From positions 310,001-374,000 of the forward strand of contig NZ_SZUA01000003.1 of assembly GCF_005239095.1 (NCBI RefSeq): a stretch of 64,000 nucleotides of DNA, in the 5' to 3' direction. Shown piece after piece: positions 51,401 through 59,333 of this stretch. Made by a program: the position numbers and the translations under genes. Each line of letters opens with the position of its first letter. Within the stretch, counting starts at the first letter, position 1. Source of the DNA: Luteimonas gilva (GTDB lineage Bacteria > Pseudomonadota > Gammaproteobacteria > Xanthomonadales > Xanthomonadaceae). The notes beneath the pieces are model-generated. The model worked only from the letters and a program-made list of their open reading frames with translations, was not told the origin of the DNA and searched no databases.

Positions 51401-51403
51401 TAA
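48401..51403 (+). CDS. TonB-dependent outer membrane receptor for amino-sugar oligomers
   Basis: The 1000-residue protein has a signal peptide (cleavage near SAQS, about residue 37) and a TonB-box-like VTVTGSNIKR. The plug domain (about 60-190) contains NLRGLGAQGTLVLLNGRRLS and GASAVYGTDAIAGVINVITK. A 22-strand barrel follows, ending in YSVTATYKF with terminal Phe. This is the TonB receptor type with IKR start that xanthomonads use for glycan uptake. Divergent position to the aga operon and the GH109 gene directly downstream suggest it imports GalNAc-containing glycans. The very long open frame on the opposite strand is a shadow of this gene. Confidence 0.92.
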   Translation: MGNRRFSLRPQAMAPAISMALGLGLLTGGFSTIASAQSNATPPADDKQDDAKVTELQSVTVTGSNIKRTDAETSSPLQIVTAKDIENMGARTLLQVLDNLPAARPAQVDSKSLFTGSDGASQANLRGLGAQGTLVLLNGRRLSYYGAPAGFQTQFVNIDAIPAAAIERMEVLTDGASAVYGTDAIAGVINVITKNSYQGLEVSGTYDIARRFDSYGEKQASITGGFGDLGKDRYNVYASVNLYKRDGIPDSEWYDKNPAQFYVNNPSYIPNLRLGTGSAPGAFNPGYYFAFDPATNARRDEAAPGCNNVLQVASGTRCIWETWMNREINGGANSERMTAYVNAHFLIGESTEAFAEATYTDIDLRANGGTPRAYGTTTGNPQSWFSRNTGNNVNQFLTPWLGPNNEYNHASPQLKALMGGVVGLSYLLQDVGGDHFGQRNTDQSYRALAGLRGYFGDWSWETALATAGAHSVTYQTTNVNIDGFTRAFGPFTIDPGTGRVIISDHPAYKFGEISEANAALLREAFPTFDIHSWTRLHTLDGKVEGPLFELPAGEARAAFGFNVSRETFFTPGNEDAANGKITQQGGSWFDGKRTTYALFAETVVPLTEKLELDAALRVDKYPNFSANVAPKIGLKYQALPELVLRGTYSEGFRAPSLAESGTGGVYAQIGGYRDETRCAETNAIANLLRQSSRPGDVDLGDALFNSDCSRNVARMTQPNPDLRPEKAKIATLGFVFEPAKWLSVSADWWFVYRRNEIVAPDYSNPEEIIAMTRFPITETDLANQAALADMCNDPASGVSCPTTLPIYSTGNVASVIGQYKNRGRTLVDGFDVDARSRFDLGEWGRMNIGVAATIARRNMYNSDDGTGWYYGNFIGYYNNPRLRATFNADWSYKNWDTGFYINYVGKTKWAYDQIDAVDNNPDTCTGSFIAVAPGQCEGAPSWWTANLSVNWKPIEKLTVGLTVKNLFNRLPFYDPNDWMNFPGYTNNFGRIYSVTATYKF

Positions 51404-51497
51404 AGACGACGCCGAACGCCGCGTGTCCGTCGTCCTCGCATGCGAGGATGGCGGAGCCCGTGCGCTACGATCCACCGAATTCCGGGACCCCATCACC

Positions 51498-52847
51498 ATG
51501 AAACGACGCGATTTCCTGATCTCCGCCGCCGCCGCCGGCGTCGCCGCCGCAGTCACGCCCTCTTTCGCCCGTTCGCGAGATCGACTGCGCGTCGCGATGA
51601 TCGGCACCGGCATGCGCGGCCAATCCCAGCTCGAACCGCTGCTCAGCCGCAAGGACGTCGACATCGTCGCTTTGTGCGACATCGAGCCGATCATGCTGAA
51701 CCGCGCGCTGGCGATGATCGAGAAAGCCGGGCACCGCAAGCCCAAGACCTACGGCGCCGACGGCGACAAGAACGCCTGGAAGCAATTGCTGGCGCAGAAG
51801 GACATCGACGCGGTGCTGATCGTCACGCCGTGGGAATGGCATGCGCCGATGGCGATCGCGGCGATGGAAGCGAAGATCGCGGTGGGCTGCGAAGTCGTCG
51901 CCGGCATCACCTTGCAGGACCACTGGGACGTACTGCGCGCCCAGCAGCGCACCGGCACGCCCTACATGCTGATGGAGAACGTGTGCTACCGCCGCGACGT
52001 GATGGCGGTGCTGCAGATGGTGCGCGCCGGCCTGTTCGGCGAACTGGTGCACATGCAGGCCGGCTACCAGCACGACCTGCGCGGGGTGAAGCTCAATTCC
52101 GGCGATCCCGACCAGCCCTACGACAGCGGCGTCGAATTCGGTGAGAAGGGCTGGTCCGAGGCGCGCTGGCGCACCGCGCATTCGGTGGCGCGCAACGGCG
52201 AGCTGTATCCCAGCCACGGCATCGGCCCGTGCGCGATGTACGCCAACATCCACCGCGGCAACCGCTTCACCCATATCAACGCCTTCGCCACCAAGGCGCG
52301 CGGCCTGCACGACTACATCGTGAAGAAGGGCGGCCCCGACCATCCCAACGCCAAGGTCAAGTTCAAGCTGGGCGACGTGGTCACCACCACGCTGCGTTGC
52401 GAGAACGGCGAAACCATCCTCCTGCAGCACGACACCTCGCTGCCGCGTCCGTACTCGCTCGGCTTCCGCGTGCAGGGCACCGACGGCCTGTGGATGGACG
52501 TCAACAAGTCGGTCCACATCGAAGGCCGCAGCAAGCCGCACAAATGGGACGACGCGCAGGCCTACTACGACCAGTACGACCATCCTCTGTGGAAGAAGTA
52601 CGCCGGCGACGCCGCGGGCGCCGGCCACGGCGGCATGGACTGGTTCGTGCTGCACGCCTTCATCGAAGCGGTGAAGGCCGGCGATCCCATGCCTATCGAC
52701 ATCTACGACGCCGTCGCCTGGAGCGCGATCACGCCGCTGTCGGAACAGTCGATCGCGGAAGACTACAAGACGCTGGCGTTCCCCGATTTCACCGAAGGGA
52801 AGTGGAAGGATCGCAAGCCGATCTTCACGTTGGGGGATCGGTACTGA
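51498..52847 (+). CDS. GH109-type Gfo/Idh/MocA glycosidase (alpha-N-acetylgalactosaminidase)
   Basis: The 449-residue protein has a Tat signal (MKRRDFLISAAAAGVAAAVT), an NAD-binding Rossmann start RLRVAMIGTGMRGQSQLEPL with LCDIEP, then the second domain with YRRDVMAVLQMVRAGLFGEL and LYPSHGIGPCAMYANIHRGN. These segments match GH109, whose members cleave alpha-GalNAc with a bound NAD via a transient oxidation; the His in YPSHGIGP is near the expected active site. Start ATG 51498 puts the twin arginine at the N-terminus. It is 94 bp after the TonB receptor and probably processes imported glycans in the periplasm. An inositol-dehydrogenase-like oxidoreductase is the alternative. Confidence 0.88.
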   Translation: MKRRDFLISAAAAGVAAAVTPSFARSRDRLRVAMIGTGMRGQSQLEPLLSRKDVDIVALCDIEPIMLNRALAMIEKAGHRKPKTYGADGDKNAWKQLLAQKDIDAVLIVTPWEWHAPMAIAAMEAKIAVGCEVVAGITLQDHWDVLRAQQRTGTPYMLMENVCYRRDVMAVLQMVRAGLFGELVHMQAGYQHDLRGVKLNSGDPDQPYDSGVEFGEKGWSEARWRTAHSVARNGELYPSHGIGPCAMYANIHRGNRFTHINAFATKARGLHDYIVKKGGPDHPNAKVKFKLGDVVTTTLRCENGETILLQHDTSLPRPYSLGFRVQGTDGLWMDVNKSVHIEGRSKPHKWDDAQAYYDQYDHPLWKKYAGDAAGAGHGGMDWFVLHAFIEAVKAGDPMPIDIYDAVAWSAITPLSEQSIAEDYKTLAFPDFTEGKWKDRKPIFTLGDRY

Positions 52848-52866
52848 CGGCTCTCCGCCATATGGT

Positions 52867-52899
52867 GTGCTGGGTTGATGGAACCAACCCAGCCTACGG
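52867..52899. repeat. Palindrome GCTGGGTT..AACCCAGCCTACG
   Basis: TGCTGGGTTGATGGAACCAA followed by CCCAGCCTACGG, 19 bp after the GH109 stop, is related to the element at 20333 and may also act as a transcription end hairpin. Confidence 0.7.
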
Positions 52900-53011
52900 C
52901 ATTGGGAAAATTCTGAAAGCGCGCCGGCGATCCGAAAACGTGCGCTATGTTCACGATTGCGCATCGCAGGGTGCGTAGGCTGCGCGCTCCCAAGATCGCA
53001 AGGAAGCCTCC

Positions 53012-53956
53012 ATGGCCGCGACTATTCCGCCGCCCACCCAGCCTACGCTCGATACCACTCTCACCATCGCCCTCGCTGTGGCTTCCAAGGCCGCTTACGA
53101 CTATTACAACGGCGATCCGATCACGCCGCCGCAGGGCTACACGCAGGTCGACGCGTGGACCGGCTGGGACGCGTTCCTGTTCACCGGTTCGGAAGAGAAA
53201 TACGGATTGGTGTTCCAGTCGCAGTCCGACTCGGGAACTTTCATCTTCGCGTTCCGCGGCACAGATTCGGATCTGGACGGCTGGGAGGACGTGCATTTCA
53301 TCACCACAGGCTTCGCGCCTTACCAGGGCGGCATCAGCCCCACGCCGCAGGTGTCGTCGGGCTTCTACGGCATTTACGACAGCCTCGGCGGCGGCATGAC
53401 CCAGTCGATGCGCCAGCAATTGTTCGCGCTGATGGCCAAATACCAGCCGACCCAGCTCTACGTCACCGGGCACAGCCTGGGCGCGGCCTTGAGTCAGTTG
53501 TTCTCGTTGGACCTGGCGATCAGCCAACCGACGACATCGACCAATATCAATTTCGCCAGCCCGATGGTCGGCACCGACAGCTGGCAGACCGCCTACGCCA
53601 ACGCCATCGCATCCGGCGACAGCATCCGCGTCTACAACTATTGGGATTACGTGCCGACCCTGCCGCCGAGCCAGTTCGGCTACGACGCCGTCGGCGAGGG
53701 CTTCGTCACCTCGTTCTACGTGCAGGGCGAATGGTATCCGCACGAATTGTCGCGGCATTCCATCGTCAACCTCACCACCGTGCTGACCAACGCCCTGCCG
53801 CTGGATCCGCAGCAATGGGTGGGCACCTTCCCCGACTATATGAATCCGGATTGGACGATGGACAGCACGGTGCCTCCGGCGACGGCGCCGGTGCTCTGGG
53901 CCGACAAGATCGGCGAGCACATGGCTTTCGAACGTTCGCTGCGCGCCGTTGCGTAA
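53012..53956 (+). CDS. Class 3 lipase-like alpha/beta hydrolase
   Basis: The 314-residue protein has FIFAFRGTDSDLDGWEDVHF (oxyanion region of Lipase_3) and the nucleophile elbow VTGHSLGAALSQLF. Later come an acid in YNYWDYVPTLPP and a histidine in LSRHSIVNL that complete a plausible triad. No signal peptide is seen, which is unusual for lipases; it may act inside the cell or be exported by another route. AAGGAAG before the ATG supports the start. It is convergent with the DUF1624 gene across a strong hairpin. Confidence 0.85.
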   Translation: MAATIPPPTQPTLDTTLTIALAVASKAAYDYYNGDPITPPQGYTQVDAWTGWDAFLFTGSEEKYGLVFQSQSDSGTFIFAFRGTDSDLDGWEDVHFITTGFAPYQGGISPTPQVSSGFYGIYDSLGGGMTQSMRQQLFALMAKYQPTQLYVTGHSLGAALSQLFSLDLAISQPTTSTNINFASPMVGTDSWQTAYANAIASGDSIRVYNYWDYVPTLPPSQFGYDAVGEGFVTSFYVQGEWYPHELSRHSIVNLTTVLTNALPLDPQQWVGTFPDYMNPDWTMDSTVPPATAPVLWADKIGEHMAFERSLRAVA

Positions 53957-53962
53957 ATCGAC

Positions 53963-53995
53963 GCGGCCCGGGTGCGCGCGACGCGCCCGGGCCGC
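53963..53995. terminator. Bidirectional hairpin between convergent genes
   Basis: GCGGCCCGGG (53963-53972) pairs with CCCGGGCCGC (53986-53995), and the stem extends inward by three more pairs. There is no T-tract, so it may work with Rho or simply protect the 3' ends of both mRNAs. It sits in the 44-bp gap between the lipase and DUF1624 genes. Confidence 0.55.
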
Positions 53996-54000
53996 GGACT

Positions 54001-55179
54001 TCAGAGCAGACGCAGCAGCAAAGAAGGATGTTTGCGTTTGATCGCGCCGAACCATACGCACATCGGCCAGAGCAGCGCCAGCACCGCCAGCCAGGCGATC
54101 AGCACGCCCGCGAGCCCGAATCCATAACCGTTAGGCGGCTGCAGATGCGGCCACACGCCCTGCCAAAACAGATAATCCGTCGGCCAGCCCAGGACGGCCG
54201 CAACGGCCAGCGCCGAGCCGTGGATCAGGAACAGGTGGATCGCGTAGAAAAAGAAAGGAACGCGGCCGAAATCGCGCAGCGGCGCCCATGCTCGCGATCC
54301 GGCCGAGGAACGACTGGCCGCCCATCCGCAGAACAAGGCCAGCAGGCCGATCGTCAGCGATGAGAACTGCAACGACGGCGGATACTTCCGCACGTTCAAG
54401 AAAGACATCAGCATCTTCGAACCCGCGTGCGGCTCCGCGCTGCCGCCGCCGATGCCGAAGACGCGCAACGCGACGAAGATCGAGATCAGCCACAGGCCCG
54501 CGACGATCAAACGCGCCGGCACCGGTTCGCCCGCGCGCAACCAGTAGGGCGCGGACGCGTATCCGGCGAACATGAGGGCCGCCCATGGCAGCAACGGATA
54601 CAGCACCGCTCTCGCGCCGAGCAGCGGAAGATCCGCCACCCCACCATGGAAAAAGAGCGCGCCGAAGCTGTCCGGCACGCGGATCGCGCCTTGCACCGCA
54701 GGCAGAAGCAAGAGCAGGGCCAATGTCGTCGGCAGCAACAGCCATTTCGGCAAGAGCCTGGCGGCGGCGAGCAACAGGAAGCTGCCGCCCAATGCCCAGA
54801 TGACGCCGAACCACATCCAGCCGGGACGGAACGACCAGGCGAATCCGAACACGGCGATTTCCGCGACGATCAGCCAAACGCCGCGAAGCGCGAGAAATCG
54901 CGACAGCGCGTAGCGATCCGGGTTCGAACGTTCGCTCAAATAGACGCCCGCTCCGGCGATGAAGAAGAAGCCGGGCGCGCACAAGTGCGTGACCCAGCGC
55001 GTCAGGAAATAGCCCCAATCGGTGGCGCCGACGTCCACCGGATCGAATTGCGCCGAGGTGAAGAAGATGCGCACGTGATCCAGCGCCATCAGCGCGACGA
55101 TCAAACCGCGCGCGATATCCAAAGAGGGATTGCGGAATGCCCCAGGGCCATCCGTTCGGTTCGTGTCCCCGTTCCGCAT
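54001..55179 (-). CDS. DUF1624/heparan-glucosaminide acetyltransferase-like membrane protein
   Basis: The 392-residue polytopic protein begins with RNPSLDIARGLIVALMALDHVRIFF, the DUF1624 signature (R...lD..RGl.m..M.ldH.r.ff) shared with lysosomal heparan-alpha-glucosaminide N-acetyltransferase, and has about 10-11 membrane helices. Family members move acyl groups across the membrane, but bacterial substrates are unknown. ATG 55177-55179 is chosen; an in-frame TTG 33 bp upstream is possible. Its place near the GalNAc locus is suggestive only, as a different strand and a REP-like hairpin separate them. Confidence 0.82.
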   Translation of the reverse strand: MRNGDTNRTDGPGAFRNPSLDIARGLIVALMALDHVRIFFTSAQFDPVDVGATDWGYFLTRWVTHLCAPGFFFIAGAGVYLSERSNPDRYALSRFLALRGVWLIVAEIAVFGFAWSFRPGWMWFGVIWALGGSFLLLAAARLLPKWLLLPTTLALLLLLPAVQGAIRVPDSFGALFFHGGVADLPLLGARAVLYPLLPWAALMFAGYASAPYWLRAGEPVPARLIVAGLWLISIFVALRVFGIGGGSAEPHAGSKMLMSFLNVRKYPPSLQFSSLTIGLLALFCGWAASRSSAGSRAWAPLRDFGRVPFFFYAIHLFLIHGSALAVAAVLGWPTDYLFWQGVWPHLQPPNGYGFGLAGVLIAWLAVLALLWPMCVWFGAIKRKHPSLLLRLL

Positions 55180-55305
55180 CGCATTGCCCGCGTCGATGGC
55201 GTCGCCCGGCAATCTAGGCGGCGCCGTTCGCTCCGATCAATCCCGCTGCAGCCGGCGGCGGGAACGGCGCAGCGAACGGCACGATGCGGATTTCCCGCGA
55301 TCCCC

Positions 55306-55839
55306 TTATTCCTGCGGCTTCACGCCCAGGTAGGCGCCGGCGATGTGCTCGGTCATCCAAGGATCGCGGTCCTCCAGCGCCAGCGCGCGGTCGAACAGGC
55401 GCTCGGCGGCCGCGCGATCGCCCTGCAGCAGGTAGTACGCGCCCACTTCCGCGAAACCCTTGGCGTCTTTCGGGTTGTCGGCGAGGAAGCGGTCGAACAG
55501 CGGCTTGGCTTTATCCCAGTCGCCGGCTTCGGCATACACGCGGGCGATGCGGTAAACGTCGCTGTCTTCGTGCTTGCCGGCGATGAGACGGTCGAAGATC
55601 TCCTGGCCCTGGGCTTTGAAACCGCCGAGGTAATAGACCCGGCCCGCGCCGATCAACTCCCAACTGCCGTTCTTGCCGGATTGCGCTTGCGCGATGTCCA
55701 GCAGCGCTTTGGCGGCGTCCTGCGGCGACTTGCCGCGGTAGACATCGGGCGTGGGACGCAGTGCTTGCGCGCCGTAACCCACGCCGACGCCGGCGACGAA
55801 CAAGATCGCGGCGGCCGCCGCGGCGATGCGAAGCTTCAT
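55306..55839 (-). CDS. TPR-containing exported protein
   Basis: The 177-residue protein has an N-terminal hydrophobic signal or anchor (MKLRIAAAAAAILFVAGVGV) followed by three or four TPR-like helical pairs (GAGRVYYLGGFKAQGQEIFD, ARVYAEAGDWDKAKPLFDRF, GAYYLLQGDRAAAERLFDRAL). It probably serves as a periplasmic protein-protein interaction scaffold; no partner is evident. It stands alone on the minus strand. Confidence 0.75.
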   Translation of the reverse strand: MKLRIAAAAAAILFVAGVGVGYGAQALRPTPDVYRGKSPQDAAKALLDIAQAQSGKNGSWELIGAGRVYYLGGFKAQGQEIFDRLIAGKHEDSDVYRIARVYAEAGDWDKAKPLFDRFLADNPKDAKGFAEVGAYYLLQGDRAAAERLFDRALALEDRDPWMTEHIAGAYLGVKPQE

Positions 55840-55925
55840 GACGGACTCCCCCTGTGAAGTGCGAACGTGCCCGCTTGCTGCGGCGGGCCGCGGGTAAGTC
55901 TAGCCGAGACGACCGCGAGCCCGGG

Positions 55926-56276
55926 CTATTTCGTTCTCAGCGTATCGACCGCCTCGGCGGGCATCCAAAGCAGCGTGTTGAGATAGGTGTCGATGCAGTC
56001 GATGAGCGCTTGCCTAGGCCCTTCGCGCCACGCCGCCGAACCGTAGAAAGCGTTCTGCTGCGATTCCAGATCGCCCCGGTCCCGGTAAGCGCGGATGAGG
56101 AACCGGGTTTCGCGTTCGTGGTCCGAACGTCCGTGCGCCACGACGTCCATGCCTACGGCGCGCAGCATCGGGATGGCTTCCTCGGCCATGACGCGATCGA
56201 ATTGCGCGTGCATGCCGTCCTTGAGCAGATAAGTGCGCACTTCGAGCAGGCGATCGGGCGCGGCAGGTGTGTTCAT
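55926..56276 (-). CDS. NIPSNAP family protein
   Basis: The 116-residue protein begins LLEVRTYLLKDGMHAQFDRV and continues with FLIRAYRDRGDLESQQNAFY then GSAAWREGPRQ, the typical ferredoxin-like NIPSNAP pattern (E.R.Y.lk.G....f...h..g..). These proteins are of unclear function, often linked to monooxygenase-like folds. GAGGAATTTC nine bases upstream supports ATG 56274-56276 over an in-frame ATG 11 codons earlier. Confidence 0.85.
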   Translation of the reverse strand: MNTPAAPDRLLEVRTYLLKDGMHAQFDRVMAEEAIPMLRAVGMDVVAHGRSDHERETRFLIRAYRDRGDLESQQNAFYGSAAWREGPRQALIDCIDTYLNTLLWMPAEAVDTLRTK

Positions 56277-56442
56277 GTTCGAAATTCCTCGCGCCGAATG
56301 CGGCCGCAACGATTATGGCGAGCCGGCGCAGACGCGACAATCGCTTGCAGGCTCGGGACTTCTTCCCCGCTTCACATAAGGTCCATTACCTATTCACCGG
56401 CGGCGCGGAGGCTAGTGCCATTGAGGAACCGGAGATTGAGCC

Positions 56443-57012
56443 ATGGCAGCGAATATGCGGAACCCGAGCGGGCGGCGCGGCAATCCCTGGAGCTTGGCGA
56501 TTTGGAGCTTCGCGGGCGGCCTATTGCTGCTGCCGCTGGTGGCGATGCAGTTCACCGACGAGATGAATTGGACCGCTTCGGACTTCGCCGTCTTCGGCGC
56601 CATGCTGGCCGTCGCCTGCGGCGCTTACGAATTCGCCGCGCGGATGTCGGGCAGCGTCGCGTATCGCGCCGGGGCGGGTTTGGCGATCGTGGCGGGCTTC
56701 GTGTTGGTCTGGGTCGACCTGGCCGTCGGCATCATCGAAGAAACGACGCATCCGGCCAACGCCATGTTCGCCGGCGTGCTCGCCGTGGGCGTCCTCGGCG
56801 CGCTCATCGCGCGCTTCAGGCCGCAAGGCATGGCGCGGGCGCTGGTCGCGACCGCGATCGCGCAAACCCTGGCCGGCGCGATCGGCCTGATCTTCTTCCG
56901 CGGGGAGGGGATGAACCATGGCGCGGCGTTGACGGTACTGACCGGGCTGCTCGTCGCGATGTGGCTCGTTTCGGCCTGGCTCTTCCGCAGGTCGGCGCGA
57001 ACGACACCTTGA
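56443..57012 (+). CDS. Integral membrane protein of unknown function
   Basis: The 189-residue protein has five or six membrane helices (about 18-36, 47-64, 74-98, 107-123, 131-147, 158-180), with a Glu/Thr-rich short loop VGIIEETTHPANAMFAGVLA. No transport or enzyme signature is recognised. It is convergent with the DUF5694 gene, separated by a long REP-like hairpin at 57029-57112. Confidence 0.65.
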   Translation: MAANMRNPSGRRGNPWSLAIWSFAGGLLLLPLVAMQFTDEMNWTASDFAVFGAMLAVACGAYEFAARMSGSVAYRAGAGLAIVAGFVLVWVDLAVGIIEETTHPANAMFAGVLAVGVLGALIARFRPQGMARALVATAIAQTLAGAIGLIFFRGEGMNHGAALTVLTGLLVAMWLVSAWLFRRSARTTP

Positions 57013-57028
57013 GAGCATCCGATTTTTA

Positions 57029-57112
57029 GTAGAGCCGAGCCTGCTCGACTGCTTTTTCCTTCGAACGCGATCGTCTTTTGCGAGAAAAGCAGTCGAGCAG
57101 GCTCGACTCTAC
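57029..57112. repeat. Long inverted repeat GTAGAGCCGAGCCTGCTCGA
   Basis: GTAGAGCCGAGCCTGCTCGA then CTGCTTTTT (57029-57057) is almost perfectly inverted at 57084-57112, with a 26-bp loop. Positioned between convergent genes and carrying T-runs on one side and A-runs on the other, it could act as a bidirectional terminator as well as a REP-like element. No second copy of this family was seen in the window. Confidence 0.8.
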
Positions 57113-57131
57113 AATCCCGGTCACGCGCGGA

Positions 57132-58199
57132 TCATTTCAACACCCGCTCCGCATCGACGATCTCCACGCCCTGCATCTGTCCTAGCCAGGCATCGAACCA
57201 AGGCTTGTGCGAAGAGCCGACGATGGACAAGACCCGCACGCCGGGCCGCTCGCGGAACGTCTGGCGGATGTTGGCCACCATGCGCAGATTGCGGATTTCC
57301 CATCCGGCGGCCCAGATCTGCGGATAGTGCTGCGCCGATGCCGCGCGCATCGTGGCGCCGACGTTGACCTCGGCGCGAAGGCGCAGGTTGTCGGGGCGGT
57401 TGAGGAAGCGGTACAGCGGCAGCAGATCGCGTTCTTGCGCCAGTTTTTCTTCCTGCGCTTCGGCCCGGTCGAGTTCGGCCCGGCCCGCCTTCCATGCCTG
57501 TTCGACCGCCTGGCCGAAAGCCTTCGTTTCCGCCTCGGCGATCTGGATATTGTCGCCGGTGTGGTCGTCGACGGAATGCACGCGCTGCAGGCCCAGACGC
57601 GCGGCGAGGCGTGCGCCGATTTGGTAGTTCTCGTTGTTGCGCGTGGCGATCTGCTCGAGCATCGCCACCAGCGCCGCGTCCAGGCCGTCGCCGGCGCGGC
57701 GCTCCGCCGCAGGCAATTGCAGCCACTGCACGTAGGCCGAGGCGCGTTCGTTGGCCGCCAGGAACAGCGCCGCCAAACGGCGCCGCTGCGCCGGCTCGGG
57801 CCGTGCGGGCCAGGCCGCGAGCGTCTTGTTCGTTTCGGCGATGGCGGCGGGCACGTCCAGGCCGGTCGCCGCTTTGGCCGCGGTCGTGTCCGCGCAGTAA
57901 TCCGCGCCGTACACGCTGGGGTGGCGCGCGGCGAGATCGCACTGCTCGCCGGAGATCGCTTCGATGGTGACGATCTGCGGCTTGAACGCGGCCAACCGGT
58001 CCAGCAAGGCGTCCAACGATTCGGGCTTGAAGGTCTTGGGCATCTGGCTGAGATGCGTCGTGCCCAGCACCAGCACCTGCGTGCGCGGGCCGGCCATATC
58101 GCGGTCGAGCGCGGTCAGGTCGATTTGCGCCTGTGCCGCGGCCGGAAGCATCGATGCCAGCGCCAGCCCGCGTATCCATTCAGTCCGTCGTACGTTCAT
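57132..58199 (-). CDS. DUF5694/TraB-like exported protein
   Basis: The 355-residue protein has a signal peptide (MNVRRTEWIRGLALASMLPA, AQA cleavage), then VLVLGTTHLSQMPKTFKPES and at the C-terminus RVLSIVGSSHKPWFDAWLGQ. The two GxxH segments at start and end are the hallmarks of the TraB/DUF5694 superfamily (ChaN/TIKI-related), some members of which are metalloproteases. Likely periplasmic. The start is ATG 58197-58199. Confidence 0.82.
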   Translation of the reverse strand: MNVRRTEWIRGLALASMLPAAAQAQIDLTALDRDMAGPRTQVLVLGTTHLSQMPKTFKPESLDALLDRLAAFKPQIVTIEAISGEQCDLAARHPSVYGADYCADTTAAKAATGLDVPAAIAETNKTLAAWPARPEPAQRRRLAALFLAANERASAYVQWLQLPAAERRAGDGLDAALVAMLEQIATRNNENYQIGARLAARLGLQRVHSVDDHTGDNIQIAEAETKAFGQAVEQAWKAGRAELDRAEAQEEKLAQERDLLPLYRFLNRPDNLRLRAEVNVGATMRAASAQHYPQIWAAGWEIRNLRMVANIRQTFRERPGVRVLSIVGSSHKPWFDAWLGQMQGVEIVDAERVLK

Positions 58200-58375
58200 G
58201 CATGCTCCGGTGAAGTCGGCATTGAGTAATCGCATCTTGCAAAGGGCCGCGACGCGCGGCCCGTGCCTTTGGGCAGGGCGCGCATCGGCGCATCCATCGC
58301 GGATGCGCTCGCCGTTCGCCGATGGGGTAGATTGGCGGCGCGTTTGCGCGGACGGATAACGGAACAGAGCGAAGA

Positions 58376-59245
58376 ATGGAAGCATTGCGCGCCTTGATCG
58401 ATCGGTTGGAACAGGATCTTTCGTTGCAGCAGCCGGAGCGGTTGCGCGAGCGCATCGATGCTTTGGACCGTTTAGAACGCTATCTCGGGTCGCCGGCAAA
58501 CTCCGGCGCCGACTCCGTCTTGGATGCGCGATTGCGCAGCAGGGTTGAAAGCCTCTGCGCCGGCTTGGAAGCGGCCAACCAGCGGCTCTACGCGGCGATC
58601 CGCCATGAGATACGGCGCGACGCGGGGGCGGCGGCGATGCAAGCGTGGGCGCCTGCGTTCGAGCGTACGCCAGAAACCGATGGCGACGGCTACGATTACC
58701 TCGATGCGCTGCTCACCGGCGTCCTGCAGCTGGAAGAACCCGCATCCGAGCCCGCCGAGCTGAGCGCGGACATGGTGTTCTACCAACCCACGCCGGCGCG
58801 GCGCATCTTCGAGCTGATCGCCCGCGCCGGGCTCGCCGAACACGACGTGCTGATCGATCTCGGCTCCGGCCTGGGGCATGTGTCCTTGCTCGCCGCCATC
58901 TGCACCGGAGCCCGTTGCGTCGGCATAGAACTCGAAGCGGCTTACGTCGATTGCGCGGCGCGGTGCGCGAACGCGCTGGGCTTGGCCAATGCCAGCTTCG
59001 TCCGGCAAGACGCGCGGGAAGCCGATCTGTCGACGGGAACGGTGTTCTATCTGTACACGCCGTTCACCGGCGCGATGCTCGACGAGATGTTGGCGCGGTT
59101 GCGGCGCGAGGCGGATACGCGCGAGATCCGCATCGCGACGCTCGGGCCTTGCACGCCGATGGTGGCCCGCGAACCGTGGTTGCGGAGCGTCGATACGCCC
59201 AAAGCCGACAGGCTCGTTTTGTTCCGCAGCCGCGCCCTGGCATAG
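58376..59245 (+). CDS. Class I SAM-dependent methyltransferase-like protein
   Basis: The 289-residue protein has a helical N-terminal region (1-130, rich in Glu/Arg/Leu) and a C-terminal Rossmann methyltransferase core: VLIDLGSGLGHVSLLAAICT (motif I), GIELEAAYVDCAARCANALG, and TVFYLYTPFTGAMLDEMLAR. The TVFYLYTPF segment resembles the NPPY/DxxY region of Dot1-like and DUF methyltransferases. The target is unknown. It is followed 88 bp later by an unrelated gene pair. Confidence 0.78.
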   Translation: MEALRALIDRLEQDLSLQQPERLRERIDALDRLERYLGSPANSGADSVLDARLRSRVESLCAGLEAANQRLYAAIRHEIRRDAGAAAMQAWAPAFERTPETDGDGYDYLDALLTGVLQLEEPASEPAELSADMVFYQPTPARRIFELIARAGLAEHDVLIDLGSGLGHVSLLAAICTGARCVGIELEAAYVDCAARCANALGLANASFVRQDAREADLSTGTVFYLYTPFTGAMLDEMLARLRREADTREIRIATLGPCTPMVAREPWLRSVDTPKADRLVLFRSRALA

Positions 59246-59333
59246 CCGTGGTTTGCGACGCCAAACGCAGTATCCGCGTCGCCGCTAGGCTAAGGTGCCG
59301 CGCACTCTCGCCGCCGGGCCAAGGACCGAACCC

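Noticed and set aside
48173-51745. 1190-codon open frame antisense to the TonB receptor
   Set aside because: Same reasoning; the plus-strand frame has signal peptide, plug and barrel motifs, while the antisense frame has none.
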